Below, one piece after another: positions 37,431-47,897 of a DNA stretch of 64,000 nucleotides. Every line of letters begins with the position of its first letter. The first letter of the stretch is position 1. Made by a program: the position numbers and the translations under genes. The notes beneath the pieces are model-generated. The model saw only the letters and a list, made by a program, of their open reading frames with translations, made no database searches and was not told the origin of the DNA. This stretch comes from an uncultured Balneola sp. (GTDB taxonomy: Bacteria > Bacteroidota > Rhodothermia > Balneolales > Balneolaceae): the NCBI GenBank assembly GCA_902529115.1, contig CABZVB010000005.1:59406-123405 (forward strand), read 5' to 3'.

Positions 37431-38747
37431 CTAGGCTTGTCTAAGCCATTTGAATAGTTCTTTAAGGGTTGGTTTTTTGCCATACATAAGGATACCCGTA
37501 CGGTATATACGTGCAGCTAGTGATAGCATACCAATTAAACTAAATATAAGTAGTAGTATAGAAAGTGTTACCTCCCAAAATGAAACATTAGAAACTAACA
37601 TTCTGGTAACCATATTTATGGGAGAGGTTAATGGAAACAACGAGGCAATAATTGCAAAGGTAGAATCCGGAGCCTCAGCAATCCTAAAATTGAGCATATA
37701 TCCTAACAAAAGAGGGAGCATTACCGGGGTCATGAATTGCTGTGAGTCTTGTTCAGAGTCCACAGCAGCCCCAATAGCTGCGAATATAGAACTATACATT
37801 AAAAAGCCTAGCACAAAAAACACGAAAAAATAGAAAATAAATAGAGGATCAATGCTGAATTGCTCTATAAAACTTAAGTCGATATCTGCTTTACTCGTTG
37901 ATTCTACTGCGGTCAAGGTATTTTGAAAATCACCCATTCGTTGATTAATGAAGAATTGAGCAACAGGTGCTGCAAGAATAGTTACTCCTGCATAAGTAGC
38001 AATCCATAAACTGAATTGTGTTAATGCAACTAAACACACTCCAAGTAATTTACCTAACATTAATTCTAACGGTTTAACAGAAGAGGTTATTATTTCTACG
38101 ATTCGCGATGATTTCTCTTCAAAAACGCTACGCATTAAAACGGCCCCATAACCAAATAGGCCAATAAAAATAAATACTCCGATAAGAATCCCACCAATAC
38201 TACTTATTAATGCATTGCTTTGTTCGTCAAGGCCTTCCTCATTTAAACGTCTGTTTTCTAGAGCAGGTCGTTCCTCGAAAATAGCAACTACGGCTTCTGA
38301 AACTTCATTATCTTCAAGTCGTATCTGTCGGGTAACATCTCTGACATCTGAGCGAAGCGATTCGAAAAAAGTTATACCACCAGAACCGTTATGAACAAAG
38401 GTAGCTGGTGTTCCTACACTCAAAAAATTTTCATCAAAGAAAACATATCCATCAAGCTCATCCTCCATAATTAATTCACGTATTTGTTCAATAGATTGGC
38501 TAGCATTAGCGGGTAGATACCTAGTGGCGTTGAGCTGGGTTAGTGGTTTAAATATTCGGCCAGTTTCGTCAATAACAATGACTTGTTTTGGGGCTTCATT
38601 ATCGGATAGAGTCAGGAAAAAAAGAAAGCCAATGATACCTAGTATCAAGAGAGGAGTAAGTAAAGTTGAGAACAAAAATGATTTGGTCTGTACCCTTGTT
38701 ATATACTCTCTTTTAATAATGAGCCAGATTTTCGAAAAATTAATCAT
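37431..38747 (-). CDS. ABC-2 type transporter permease (NatB-like)
   Basis: A 438-residue membrane protein. It begins IIKREYITRVQTKSFLFSTL with the first TM at ~28-48, followed by a ~130-residue extracytoplasmic region and then five or more TM helices from about residue 185. The SRIVEIITSSVKPLELMLGK segment near 215 is the cytoplasmic coupling motif of NatB/YhaP-type permeases. It pairs with the ATPase gene 48 bases upstream. The family includes Na+ exporters, but the substrate is not identifiable here. Confidence 0.88.
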   Translation of the reverse strand: MINFSKIWLIIKREYITRVQTKSFLFSTLLTPLLILGIIGFLFFLTLSDNEAPKQVIVIDETGRIFKPLTQLNATRYLPANASQSIEQIRELIMEDELDGYVFFDENFLSVGTPATFVHNGSGGITFFESLRSDVRDVTRQIRLEDNEVSEAVVAIFEERPALENRRLNEEGLDEQSNALISSIGGILIGVFIFIGLFGYGAVLMRSVFEEKSSRIVEIITSSVKPLELMLGKLLGVCLVALTQFSLWIATYAGVTILAAPVAQFFINQRMGDFQNTLTAVESTSKADIDLSFIEQFSIDPLFIFYFFVFFVLGFLMYSSIFAAIGAAVDSEQDSQQFMTPVMLPLLLGYMLNFRIAEAPDSTFAIIASLFPLTSPINMVTRMLVSNVSFWEVTLSILLLIFSLIGMLSLAARIYRTGILMYGKKPTLKELFKWLRQA

Positions 38748-38795
38748 GTAAGCCTTATTTTGAATGTAAATGGGTTATGTATTCATTTTAGTTTA

Positions 38796-39707
38796 CTAAG
38801 TAGAGACTTTAGTATCATTGACTGTACTAATGAAAATATCCTGAAGGCTAGGTTGTACAATTTCAAAACGTTGTATCTTGGTATGTTTCATGGCAATCTC
38901 TAATATAGTTTGAGGGGATGCGCCCTTTAGTAACCGTATTTCGGCAAAATTAGTTGAGCGATTGTTGATTCTAACTTCTTCTAGTTTGTTTAAAAACTCA
39001 GAATCACCTATAAAATCTAAGAGCACTGTATTGTTTCCGAAGCTCTGTTTTATGGATTGTAAGTTACCTTGTAATACAGCTTTCCCTTGATTAAAAAGAC
39101 AAATATCATCACACATTTGCTCTACCTGTTCCATTCTGTGAGTGGAAAATAAAATAGTCTTCCCACGCCTTTTCTCTTCTAAAATGACTTCTTTAAGCAT
39201 TTCTGAATTGATTGGATCTAACCCACTAAAAGGCTCATCAAATATATAAATTTCCGGATTATGTGCCACAGTAGCAATGAATTGTACCTTTTGTGACATG
39301 CCCTTTGAGAGTTCTGAAATCTCTTTCTTTTTCCAACTGCTAGCCTCAAATCTATCTAGCCAAAAATCAATAGCTGTCTTGGCGGCTATTTGGCTCAAAC
39401 CTTTTAGTTGAGCTAAGTAAATGAGTTGGTCAAATACTTTCATTTTTTTGTATAAACCACGCTCTTCAGGTAGGTATCCAATTCGCTCTTGACTTTTAGG
39501 ACTTATCGATTTTCCCAAAATTGAAATAGATCCGGTATCTGGGTTCAAAATATGATTAATCATTCTAATGGTGGTGGTTTTACCAGCGCCATTAGGTCCC
39601 AATAATCCGAATATTTGCCCTTTTTCTACTTTGAAACTAACCTGATCTACAGCTGTTTTTTTTCCAAAGTGTTTACTTACATTTTGAACATCAATAATTA
39701 GGGACAT
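38796..39707 (-). CDS. ABC transporter ATP-binding protein (NatA-like)
   Basis: A 303-residue ATPase. Walker A is GPNGAGKTTTIRMI near residues 36-49, the signature is LSKGMSQKVQF near 134, Walker B is IYIFDEPFSGLDP near 155, and the H-loop is FSTHRMEQ near 192. A C-terminal ~80-residue extension follows, as in NatA/YhaQ-type ATPases. It energises the downstream ABC-2 permease. It is divergent from glgA with a 67-base gap. Confidence 0.92.
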   Translation of the reverse strand: MSLIIDVQNVSKHFGKKTAVDQVSFKVEKGQIFGLLGPNGAGKTTTIRMINHILNPDTGSISILGKSISPKSQERIGYLPEERGLYKKMKVFDQLIYLAQLKGLSQIAAKTAIDFWLDRFEASSWKKKEISELSKGMSQKVQFIATVAHNPEIYIFDEPFSGLDPINSEMLKEVILEEKRRGKTILFSTHRMEQVEQMCDDICLFNQGKAVLQGNLQSIKQSFGNNTVLLDFIGDSEFLNKLEEVRINNRSTNFAEIRLLKGASPQTILEIAMKHTKIQRFEIVQPSLQDIFISTVNDTKVST

Positions 39708-39774
39708 GATAAATGGCTATATTGAATTAAAAATATTTAAACTACGCAAAATCTACCACTAAAGACACAAATAT

Positions 39775-41247
39775 ATGACCATTGTTCATATAAGCGCAGA
39801 GTGTTACCCCGCTGCTAAGGCAGGTGGACTAGGTGATGTCGTTGGGTCGCTGCCTAAATATCAAAATAGAGGGAATTACCGTTCAATAGTGTGTATGCCT
39901 CATTATCATACTCCATGGCTATTGAAGGCCAATAAATCTTTAATCGATTCTGCTACTTATCATTTGGGGGCTAGGGAGTCGATATATAATGTTTACGAAA
40001 TCAAGGAGCCTTTGGGTTTTAACCTATATACATTTGATATACCTGGCTACACTGATAGACCCGGTATTTACATAGATCCAAATTCAGGGCATGGATATTC
40101 CGATGAATTCGAGCGATTTTTAGGCTTTCAAATCTCTGTATTGGATACCTTGATTCGTTGGGATCTAGACCCTGATGTTCTACATTGCCATGATCATCAC
40201 ACAGGCTTAGTACCATTTATGGTTCAGCAATGTGTTGCATTTAAACGTCTCTCTAATACCCCTACTATGATTACAGTACATAATGCGGAGTATCATGGAA
40301 ATCAGGATATTGGGAAACGTTTTTTATTACCTGATTTTGACATATTGAATACAGGTTTGTTGGAATGGGCAGGAGAATTAAATTCATTGGCATGTGCGCT
40401 GAAGTGTGCCTGGAAAATTAGTACGGTATCCCCAAGTTATCTTAAGGAATTACAAACAAATAGTAATGGCCTAGAACTTTTATTTAAACTGGAATCAGGA
40501 AAATCCGTTGGGTTGCTAAATGGAATAGATCTAGAGGTCTGGAATCCAGCAACTGACACTTATTTAGACAAGCATTATACCCTCATTCCATTTGTTAAAG
40601 AGTATCTAACATGCTCAGATATTAGTGAAGGTAAGGCCTATCATAAAAATATGTTATGTCAATCATATAATTTAGACCCAGAGAAACCATTATTTGCATT
40701 CATAGGGCGGTTAGTAGATCAAAAAGGCGCAGATTTATTAGCCTCAGTAATTCGAGGGCTTCGTAAGCAGGGTAAAGAATTTAATTTTATCTTGTTAGGG
40801 ACTGGAGACCCTTTACTTGAAGCAGAATTCCGTCAGTTGGATTACGAATATGTTGGTTATTTTAAAGCTAAACTTTTCTATAATGAAGCTTTAGCAAGAC
40901 AAATGTACGCTGGCGCAGATTTTATGGTTATGCCATCACGGGTAGAGCCATGTGGACTTAATCAACTCTACGCTATGCGATATGGTACTATCCCGATAGT
41001 TAGGGCGGTCGGGGGTTTAAAAGATTCTGTACCCGATATTTCTAAATCAAATGGGCTTGGTATACAATTTGATTCCTTTAGTTATGATGCACTGGAGAAA
41101 GCTATCTTCCGGGCTAGTGAATTGTATACTGATCAAGTGGCAATGCATTACTTACGTGAGCGAATTATGTTAGAAGATCATTCATGGGAGAAGGTTGCCA
41201 ATGAGTATTATAACTTGTACAATGAACTGCAAAATTATAGAGACTGA
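39775..41247 (+). CDS. glgA: Glycogen synthase, GT5 family
   Basis: A 490-residue GT-B glycosyltransferase. The glucosyl-donor motif appears as KAGGLGDVVGSLPKY at residues 15-29, the Ala for Thr replacement in the usual KTGGL being common in Bacteroidota homologues. CHDHHTGLVPFMV is near 140, GRLVDQKGADLLA near 312 and MPSRVEPCGLNQLYAMRYG near 385. It elongates alpha-1,4-glucan from ADP-glucose. It sits 117 bases upstream of glgC, which makes ADP-glucose, so the pair is a minimal glycogen-synthesis unit; no branching enzyme is present here. Confidence 0.93.
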   Translation: MTIVHISAECYPAAKAGGLGDVVGSLPKYQNRGNYRSIVCMPHYHTPWLLKANKSLIDSATYHLGARESIYNVYEIKEPLGFNLYTFDIPGYTDRPGIYIDPNSGHGYSDEFERFLGFQISVLDTLIRWDLDPDVLHCHDHHTGLVPFMVQQCVAFKRLSNTPTMITVHNAEYHGNQDIGKRFLLPDFDILNTGLLEWAGELNSLACALKCAWKISTVSPSYLKELQTNSNGLELLFKLESGKSVGLLNGIDLEVWNPATDTYLDKHYTLIPFVKEYLTCSDISEGKAYHKNMLCQSYNLDPEKPLFAFIGRLVDQKGADLLASVIRGLRKQGKEFNFILLGTGDPLLEAEFRQLDYEYVGYFKAKLFYNEALARQMYAGADFMVMPSRVEPCGLNQLYAMRYGTIPIVRAVGGLKDSVPDISKSNGLGIQFDSFSYDALEKAIFRASELYTDQVAMHYLRERIMLEDHSWEKVANEYYNLYNELQNYRD

Positions 41248-41364
41248 ATCTATTTGGAGCACGGAATAGGATATTCTTTATTTTAATTATTATGGGTTAG
41301 ATTTATATTACGGTATTTTCAATGCTTCATCAAAAGACTAGTTATATATGTAAAAAAGTAATTC

Positions 41365-42636
41365 ATGAATAATTCAGTGATGGCCATAATACTTGGTGGA
41401 GGTAGAGGGACAAGGCTATTTCCATTAACCGATCATAGATCTAAACCAGCGGTACCAGTGGGAGGGAAATATAGGTTAGTAGATATTCCTATTTCAAACT
41501 GCTTGAACTCTGGAGTTAAACGTATTTATGTTTTGACACAGTTTAATTCGGCATCACTTAATAGACATATCAAAAACACATACAATTTTGATGTATTTAG
41601 TAATGGATTTGTGGATATTCTAGCCGCAGAACAGACTGCTCAAAATACAGATTGGTTTCAAGGTACCGCAGATGCGGTTAGACAGTCCATACATCATATG
41701 GAGAACCACAGTTATGAATATGTATTAATACTGTCGGGAGATCAGCTTTATCAGATGGATTACAGTGAAATGCTCAATTTACACATCAAACAGCAAGCAG
41801 ATTTAACTGTAGCTACCATCCCAGTTATAGATCGTGATGCCACGGGTTTTGGAATCATGAAAACAAATTCAGATGGCTTCATAGATTCATTTGTAGAGAA
41901 ACCGGTGGCAGAAAAATTGGAGAAGTGGAAATCTGAAGTTCCTGAGCCCTACAAAAGCCAAGGAAAAAATTACTTAGCCTCGATGGGTATCTACATTTTT
42001 AATAGACATACATTGATACGTTTATTCAATGAAAATCCTGGTGCTACAGACTTTGGAAAAGAAATTATTCCCAAGACACTGAATGAAGGGATGAGAGTTT
42101 GTAGCTTTGAATTCGGTAAGTATTGGACGGACATTGGAACTATTCGATCTTTTTTTGAAGCTAATTTATCTTTAGCAGATACCTTTCCTGAATTCAATTT
42201 GTACGACAACGATGCTTACATTTACACCCGTGCTCGATCACTGCCTGCATCGAAGATTATGGGTACTACTATGGAGAACTCTTTAATAGCTGAGGGTTGT
42301 ATCATTGAAGCAAATCGGATTGTTCGATCGGTCATAGGTATACGCTCGCGTATTGCCAAAGATACAACTATTGAAAATTCCATTATAATGGGAAATGATT
42401 TCTTCCAGACTCATGAGTTTATCCATGCATCAGCACCCACAGAACTACCGTTAGGAATAGGTCAACGGTGCTTTATTAGCAGTTGTATCATTGATATGAA
42501 TGTGAGTATTGGAAATGATGTCAGAATTGTTGGAGGCGAGCATTTAGAAGATGGTGACCATCCATTCCATTACGTACGTGAAGGTATCATAATAGTAAAA
42601 AAAGGCACAATTATACCTGATGGGACTCATCTATGA
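41365..42636 (+). CDS. glgC: Glucose-1-phosphate adenylyltransferase
   Basis: A 423-residue ADP-glucose pyrophosphorylase. GGGRGTRLFPLTDHRSKPA at residues 11-29 is the nucleotide-binding signature. LSGDQLYQMDY near 126, SFVEKPVAEKLEKW near 172 and YWTDIGTIRSFFEANL near 252 complete the catalytic domain. The last ~120 residues form the left-handed beta-helix with hexapeptide-like repeats (ENSLIAEGCIIEA and onward). It commits glucose-1-phosphate to glycogen. It is convergent with sucD, 26 bases away. Confidence 0.95.
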   Translation: MNNSVMAIILGGGRGTRLFPLTDHRSKPAVPVGGKYRLVDIPISNCLNSGVKRIYVLTQFNSASLNRHIKNTYNFDVFSNGFVDILAAEQTAQNTDWFQGTADAVRQSIHHMENHSYEYVLILSGDQLYQMDYSEMLNLHIKQQADLTVATIPVIDRDATGFGIMKTNSDGFIDSFVEKPVAEKLEKWKSEVPEPYKSQGKNYLASMGIYIFNRHTLIRLFNENPGATDFGKEIIPKTLNEGMRVCSFEFGKYWTDIGTIRSFFEANLSLADTFPEFNLYDNDAYIYTRARSLPASKIMGTTMENSLIAEGCIIEANRIVRSVIGIRSRIAKDTTIENSIIMGNDFFQTHEFIHASAPTELPLGIGQRCFISSCIIDMNVSIGNDVRIVGGEHLEDGDHPFHYVREGIIIVKKGTIIPDGTHL

Positions 42637-42662
42637 TTAGTGAGTAATCCAAGAAAGATTGT

Positions 42663-43529
42663 CTAGAGTAAACTTTTTAATGTAGTTCCGATTTCGGCTG
42701 GACTATCTACAACAGTAATACCAGCTTCGGATAAGACTCTTTTTTTCTCTTGAGCTGTTCCTTTCCCGCCCGAAATAATGGCGCCAGCGTGCCCCATTCG
42801 ACGGCCTGGTGGTGCTGTAGAACCAGCTATAAAGGCTACAACGGGTTTATTAACATGAGCTTTGGTGTATGCGGCAGCTTCTTCTTCAGCAGATCCGCCT
42901 ATCTCACCTATAAGTACAATAGATTCGGTATCAGGATCATCTTGGAATAATTTGACGGCATCTAAGTGAGTAGTTCCGATCACAGGATCTCCACCAATGC
43001 CGATGGCCGTACTTTGACCTAGTCCAATTTTGGTAAGCTGATCGACTGCCTCATATGTTAGTGTACCTGACCTGGAAACTACTCCAACTGTTCCAGGAGT
43101 GAAAATGTTGCCCGGCATAATGCCAATTTTAGCTTCTCCAGGAGTTATAACACCTGGACAATTTGGGCCAATGAGTGTGGCTCCATGACTATTTACAATT
43201 TGTTTAGCAACAATCATATCATTGATGGGAATACCTTCAGTAATACAAATAATCACTTCGATTCCAGAGAAAGCAGCTTCAGTAATCGCGTCTGCAGCGA
43301 ATACTGGGGGGACAAAAATTACGGAGGTATTTACACCTTCAGACTCAACTGCTTCTTTTACAGTATTAAAAACTGGTAAGTCCAAATGCTTTTGCCCACC
43401 TTTTCCAGGTGTTACGCCACCTACTACAGGAGTTCCATAGGCAATCATTTGTTCTGTGTGAAAGGTTCCTTCACTTCCAGTAAAACCTTGTACAATTAAT
43501 CTAGTTTGGTTGCCAACAAGTACGCTCAT
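42663..43529 (-). CDS. sucD: Succinate--CoA ligase subunit alpha
   Basis: A 288-residue SucD. The CoA-binding start is [19 protein letters not shown], the [20 protein letters not shown] motif is near residue 124, and the phosphorylated His lies in [13 protein letters not shown] near 246. It catalyses the substrate-level phosphorylation step of the TCA cycle with SucC, which is not adjacent here. It appears monocistronic, with 193 bases of non-coding sequence upstream. Confidence 0.96.
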   Translation of the reverse strand: MSVLVGNQTRLIVQGFTGSEGTFHTEQMIAYGTPVVGGVTPGKGGQKHLDLPVFNTVKEAVESEGVNTSVIFVPPVFAADAITEAAFSGIEVIICITEGIPINDMIVAKQIVNSHGATLIGPNCPGVITPGEAKIGIMPGNIFTPGTVGVVSRSGTLTYEAVDQLTKIGLGQSTAIGIGGDPVIGTTHLDAVKLFQDDPDTESIVLIGEIGGSAEEEAAAYTKAHVNKPVVAFIAGSTAPPGRRMGHAGAIISGGKGTAQEKKRVLSEAGITVVDSPAEIGTTLKSLL

Positions 43530-43722
43530 GGGTATATAATTTTGCAGTTTGAATGGGTCATTTACCGCTTTTTCCTAGCTTATGGTATACACCCTAAAAT
43601 CAGATTCTAAATATAGTATGCTTTATGCTAAAATGTAGTCCTTATTTTGATAAAAATGAGTCTGAATATATCATATAATAATTGAAAGTCTACCTGTAAT
43701 TAGTGGTCATCTTAATTACGTG

Positions 43723-44820
43723 TCAAATGTCATTAAGATTATTAATGTAATTAATACTAAACTCTAACACCCGGTCGATACCTAAGGTGGTATCTAAAGT
43801 ACGTTGCATCAAAATAACATCTGGTTCTAATCCAATACCTTCATATAGCTCTTTGGTCAGCGGATCACCTACCTGCCAACGGGGTACTTTTATGATCCAA
43901 CCGTTTGGTAATTCTCTAGTCATTGGATTCCCAGATCCACCGCCGGTAAACTGGCCCACCACTAATACATTTGGTAACTGACGTAATGCTAATACAAAAT
44001 CTTCTGCGGCAGAAAAGACACTGCGGTCAGTGATTATTAGTACTGGGTGCTTATAGTTATGCTGCTTAGGTGTTAATTCATTAGAAATCCACCTGCTATA
44101 TGAGTAATGATCTGGACCGTTCCTATATCTAATCCAGCGTAAACGGATAGAGTTATTTATAAACTCTTTAGCAATTAAATGCGCATTGACATCGCTTCCC
44201 CCACCATTGGTGCGCAAATCTAATATAATTCCATTTGTATTATTATTAGATGCTTCAATTATCTGAGCTAGCTGTTTATAAGGTTTTTTTTGTCCCTTAA
44301 AACTGGCTAAGTGAACATAAAGTATATCCTGAATACGACCATAGCTGTACACGCCAGTCTGGCCCTCTTGAAGCTGATAATTTAGATAGTTAGCATTGAT
44401 CAAATTACTGTTGTAATCACTTTGGTACCAATCATCATATTGATATCTATTAAAGGGGCTTTCAAGTATAATATGACCATCTTTTAAGTGGTAAATCATC
44501 TGTTCTAGCAAATCAAATAAATCTTCTTGTGAATTAACCGAGTTTACTGATGGGCGATATAAGTCATATATGTGATTCCAATTTATGTTCTTATGTTGGA
44601 AATAGGGATAATAATCAGAGAATTCCTGCCATAGATGATCAAAAACTTCTTTATTTGTAACGGTATCTCGGGAGTCATCAAACCTACTCCCCATAAAACT
44701 TTCACAAGAAATAAGTCCCCCAAGAAAAATGGTTAGGCACAATAATTCCATGAATCTAATGCCTGAGAATCCAGTGGGTCTCAGATCCTGGTGAATCATA
44801 ATTCCCTTGAACCAATTCAT
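43723..44820 (-). CDS. S41-family C-terminal-processing-like peptidase, probable lipoprotein
   Basis: A 365-residue S41 peptidase. GIILDLRTNGGGSDVNAHLI near residue 198 and TDRSVFSAAEDFVLALRQL near 262, with the candidate nucleophile Ser in FSAAE, are the family's catalytic-domain motifs. A lipoprotein signal sits at FMELLCLTIFLGGLISCESF. The ATG at 44820 overlaps the upstream stop (ATGA coupling); an internal ATG at 44751 would start right at the signal peptide. No PDZ domain is obvious. It is likely a periplasmic or surface-anchored protease. Confidence 0.85.
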   Translation of the reverse strand: MNWFKGIMIHQDLRPTGFSGIRFMELLCLTIFLGGLISCESFMGSRFDDSRDTVTNKEVFDHLWQEFSDYYPYFQHKNINWNHIYDLYRPSVNSVNSQEDLFDLLEQMIYHLKDGHIILESPFNRYQYDDWYQSDYNSNLINANYLNYQLQEGQTGVYSYGRIQDILYVHLASFKGQKKPYKQLAQIIEASNNNTNGIILDLRTNGGGSDVNAHLIAKEFINNSIRLRWIRYRNGPDHYSYSRWISNELTPKQHNYKHPVLIITDRSVFSAAEDFVLALRQLPNVLVVGQFTGGGSGNPMTRELPNGWIIKVPRWQVGDPLTKELYEGIGLEPDVILMQRTLDTTLGIDRVLEFSINYINNLNDI

Positions 44821-45608
44821 AAATATACTCCAATACCTAACTGAATGGTGCTACTTTTAAAGACCTGTGGAAAGGGAATTCTATGGTATTTATGGGTAAC
44901 AAATAGGACATAGTTGTTTTCTTTTACTTGTGATTTAGGAGACCATTTAAGCTCCCATTGCCATTGTCCGAGACTTGCTATGGGGCTCCATTGGCCTGTT
45001 TTAAGGATATTTCCAAACGTAGGCTGTTTATTAAATAGTTCATCAGGGTCAAAAACACTGTAACCAGGTCTCAGGGTGTATTGTAGCACTGGTAGGTTCA
45101 AAGTCCATGTTATGGGGAGGGTTTGGTTAAGAAAATAATTACTTGAAATAAGCAGTGGAATTCGAATGGCTCCGAATCCACTTTTCCTTCCATTATATGC
45201 GTTTGATTCCGTAAAAAAAAAGGACTCAATTTGAAGCAATTGGGCTTCTAATCCACTATGGATGTTCAGCTTGGGAAAAAACGGAGTAGCTGGAAGTTTA
45301 GAATGCAAAAAGAAACTAAGACTGCGACTGTCCCAATAATTATTATGCCGGTTACTTAGACGCGAATGCCCGGTTTCCAAAGCGATGGTAGACGAGCGGG
45401 TTTCCTTCGTCCAATTATACCCTAGATGCCATTTGAGACCATTTCCCTCATAGCTTTGATACGAAACAAGAGGATCCACGATTTGGGAGTTCATCAACCC
45501 GAGATGAACAGACCATTGCGCGTTGGTTACCGTACTCAAAAAAGTGAATAGACCTGAGATCAATAAAGATTGAAGCGTTACTTTTTGGGATGCTAAATAG
45601 GATAACAT
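44817..45608 (-). CDS. Secreted protein, predicted outer-membrane beta-barrel, unknown function
   Basis: I choose the ATG at 45608 (263 residues) because a good signal peptide follows (LLISGLFTFLSTVTNA, cleavage before QWS). An in-frame ATG at 45638 is the alternative. The mature part is rich in alternating aromatic/polar strands (WHLGYNWTKE, FPKLNIHSGLEAQLLQI, WQWELKWSPK) and ends in SSTIQLGIGVYL, as outer-membrane barrels do. I do not recognise a named family. It is transcribed with, and translationally coupled to, the S41 peptidase. Confidence 0.65.
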   Translation of the reverse strand: MLSYLASQKVTLQSLLISGLFTFLSTVTNAQWSVHLGLMNSQIVDPLVSYQSYEGNGLKWHLGYNWTKETRSSTIALETGHSRLSNRHNNYWDSRSLSFFLHSKLPATPFFPKLNIHSGLEAQLLQIESFFFTESNAYNGRKSGFGAIRIPLLISSNYFLNQTLPITWTLNLPVLQYTLRPGYSVFDPDELFNKQPTFGNILKTGQWSPIASLGQWQWELKWSPKSQVKENNYVLFVTHKYHRIPFPQVFKSSTIQLGIGVYL

Positions 45609-45717
45609 GAATACTACTGGTTTATGCAAACGAGGCACTGGTAAGGTATTTGGAGGATTTTCAAAATACTTCGAAAAATATATTTTCGCCCTGACTTTAA
45701 ACTCCTATTTTCAAGGT

Positions 45718-47820
45718 ATGATAAGTGATGCTAAAAAAGAAGAGATTCGGGACGCAGCCGATATTGTGGAGGTGGTCTCCGATTATGTTAAGTTAAAGCG
45801 CTCGGGTAGTGGTTTTACTGGATTATGTCCATATCATAATGAAAAATCCCCATCTTTTCATGTGAGCCCTCGTCTTGGGATATTTAAATGTTTTGGTTGT
45901 GGAGAGTCTGGGGATGTGTTCAAATTCATCATGGATCAGGGAGGACTCAATTTCAATGAGGCGCTTCGTACCTTAGCTGATCGTTTTGGAGTGTACATAC
46001 CCCAAGAGCAAAGTAGTTATGAGGAGCAGGTAATTGAGCAAGAAAAAGAAGGTATTTTGCATGCACTGAAGTTTGCGGGTGTATTCTTTTATCGTTCGCT
46101 AATGGAGTTGGATGAGGCACACAAGGCCAGAAGTTATTTAGAAAAGCGGGGCTATGGCGGTGACATTATTAAGCAATTTGGACTAGGTTATGCGCCTACT
46201 TCAGGTCAGGCTTTGATCGATGCAGCGCAGCAGGCTGGAATTGACCCGTTGTATTTGTTAGGAGGGGACTTGGTTAAGCAGCGCACAGATTCTGAGGGAA
46301 TGTATGATACCTTCAGAGGGCGTTTGATGTTTCCCATTTTTAACCCTACAGGCAAAGTGATCGCTTTTGCGGGGCGAGTATTAGGCAATGAAAAAATAGC
46401 CAAATACATTAATTCTGCCCAAACTAAGGTGTACAATAAAAGTGAGGTCGTCTACGGGGTTAATTTTTCTAAGAATCAGATTCGTAAGCACAAAGAAATG
46501 ATTCTGGTAGAAGGGTATACGGATGTAATAAGTTTGCACCAACATGGAATAGATAATGTAGTTGCTAGTTCTGGCACAGCCTTAACTCCTGGACAGTTGG
46601 GCACCCTGCATCGTTTTGGAGATACCCTAACCATGATTTACGATTCGGATGCAGCAGGGCAAAATGCGATGAAAAAAGGAATTTTATTTGCTTTGGAAGA
46701 AGGTCTAGAGGTTAAATTACTAGAATTACCAGACGGAGAAGATCCGGATTCTTTTGTCAAGAAATTTGGTAAAGACTCTTTTGATGATTTTAAATATAAG
46801 AATAGCCAAGATTTCATCGACTTTTTAATAGCAAAGGCAACAACCGAGGGGCGTTTAGAGGCGCCTATATCTTTAGCCAAAGTGATCAATGAACTAATAG
46901 CAGCAGTTGCACATATACCTGATACTATCCAGCGGCAGATATATATTCAACACTTACATCAAAAGACACAAAAATATCGAAAAGGGACAGATCATGAACT
47001 CTTCCAAGAGTTGGACCGTGTACTTCGTGACAGGGCTGCTCAAAAAGAGCGTGCCCAGCAACGAGAACGAAATCAAAAGTCTGCAAATCGATACGGTCTT
47101 AATCGGGTTAATAGTCAATTAGTAAGCACATCGCCGGAGGTATTGGGATATGAAGATTATGTTTATAACGCAGAAAATGAAATGCGTTTTTCAGCGTTGG
47201 ATGACATGCATTTAGAAGGGGATAGGCTTGGGATAATGTCTAACAAGAAAGTATCAAAGCCTCATTATGAAAAGGAGTTAATTCGAATCATGATTAGTTT
47301 TGGTCGAGAAATGGTATGTTATGTTAGTGCTTTAGCCAATGAAAAATTATTTGAAGACCAGGAGCTGCGATTATTTTATCTCGACATCATTGAGCGATAT
47401 AAAGCCGAAAAATCCTTCGGGGTAGAACACTACAGTAGACAGCAATCGCCTTATCCAGAACTTATAGGTGATATTTTTTTAGAAATCCATACTGCATCTA
47501 CACGTCATCATGAAAAAACAGGTGTTGAGTTTAAAAAAGATAAAGATCCATATCGTAGTGTTAAAGGTTGTTTAAAAGCATTGGAAATTAATTACTTTAG
47601 GCGAAAAAGGGCAGAGCTTGCAGAGCAGTTTAAATCAGCCGATTTATCAAATAAAAAAGAAATAGTAGCACTACAAAGTGAAATTCAAAAAAAAATCACC
47701 GATCGTGAGCAGCGAGATTCTGAAGAGTTGTATCCAGATCCAGTTAGAAAAAAAGTTGAAAACCAAAGTCCAAAAAAATTTCATTATATAATGAAAAAAG
47801 ACAGGAAAAAGAGCAATTAA
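45718..47820 (+). CDS. dnaG: DNA primase
   Basis: A 700-residue primase when started at ATG 45718 (MISDAKKEEIRDAADIVEVV, the usual family N-terminus); the frame is open 111 bases further up but that part overlaps the divergent barrel gene and is unlike primases. The zinc-binding domain has CPYHNEKSPSF near residue 38 and CFGCGESGDVF near 61. The Toprim domain has VEGYTDVISLHQ near 264 and YDSDAAGQNA near 304. The C-terminal ~200 residues would bind DnaB. It makes RNA primers for replication. Confidence 0.95.
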   Translation: MISDAKKEEIRDAADIVEVVSDYVKLKRSGSGFTGLCPYHNEKSPSFHVSPRLGIFKCFGCGESGDVFKFIMDQGGLNFNEALRTLADRFGVYIPQEQSSYEEQVIEQEKEGILHALKFAGVFFYRSLMELDEAHKARSYLEKRGYGGDIIKQFGLGYAPTSGQALIDAAQQAGIDPLYLLGGDLVKQRTDSEGMYDTFRGRLMFPIFNPTGKVIAFAGRVLGNEKIAKYINSAQTKVYNKSEVVYGVNFSKNQIRKHKEMILVEGYTDVISLHQHGIDNVVASSGTALTPGQLGTLHRFGDTLTMIYDSDAAGQNAMKKGILFALEEGLEVKLLELPDGEDPDSFVKKFGKDSFDDFKYKNSQDFIDFLIAKATTEGRLEAPISLAKVINELIAAVAHIPDTIQRQIYIQHLHQKTQKYRKGTDHELFQELDRVLRDRAAQKERAQQRERNQKSANRYGLNRVNSQLVSTSPEVLGYEDYVYNAENEMRFSALDDMHLEGDRLGIMSNKKVSKPHYEKELIRIMISFGREMVCYVSALANEKLFEDQELRLFYLDIIERYKAEKSFGVEHYSRQQSPYPELIGDIFLEIHTASTRHHEKTGVEFKKDKDPYRSVKGCLKALEINYFRRKRAELAEQFKSADLSNKKEIVALQSEIQKKITDREQRDSEELYPDPVRKKVENQSPKKFHYIMKKDRKKSN

Positions 47821-47897
47821 GCATTTTTCCTGCTAAGTGTGATTTTAAAATTAGGCATAAACTTTAAGTTTAGTTGATCTAAATAGCGTACTGACTT

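Noticed and set aside
47858..47875. TAAACTT/AAGTTTA repeat after dnaG as a terminator
   Set aside because: Arms are nearly adjacent with a one-base loop and contain almost no G/C, so no stable hairpin forms.
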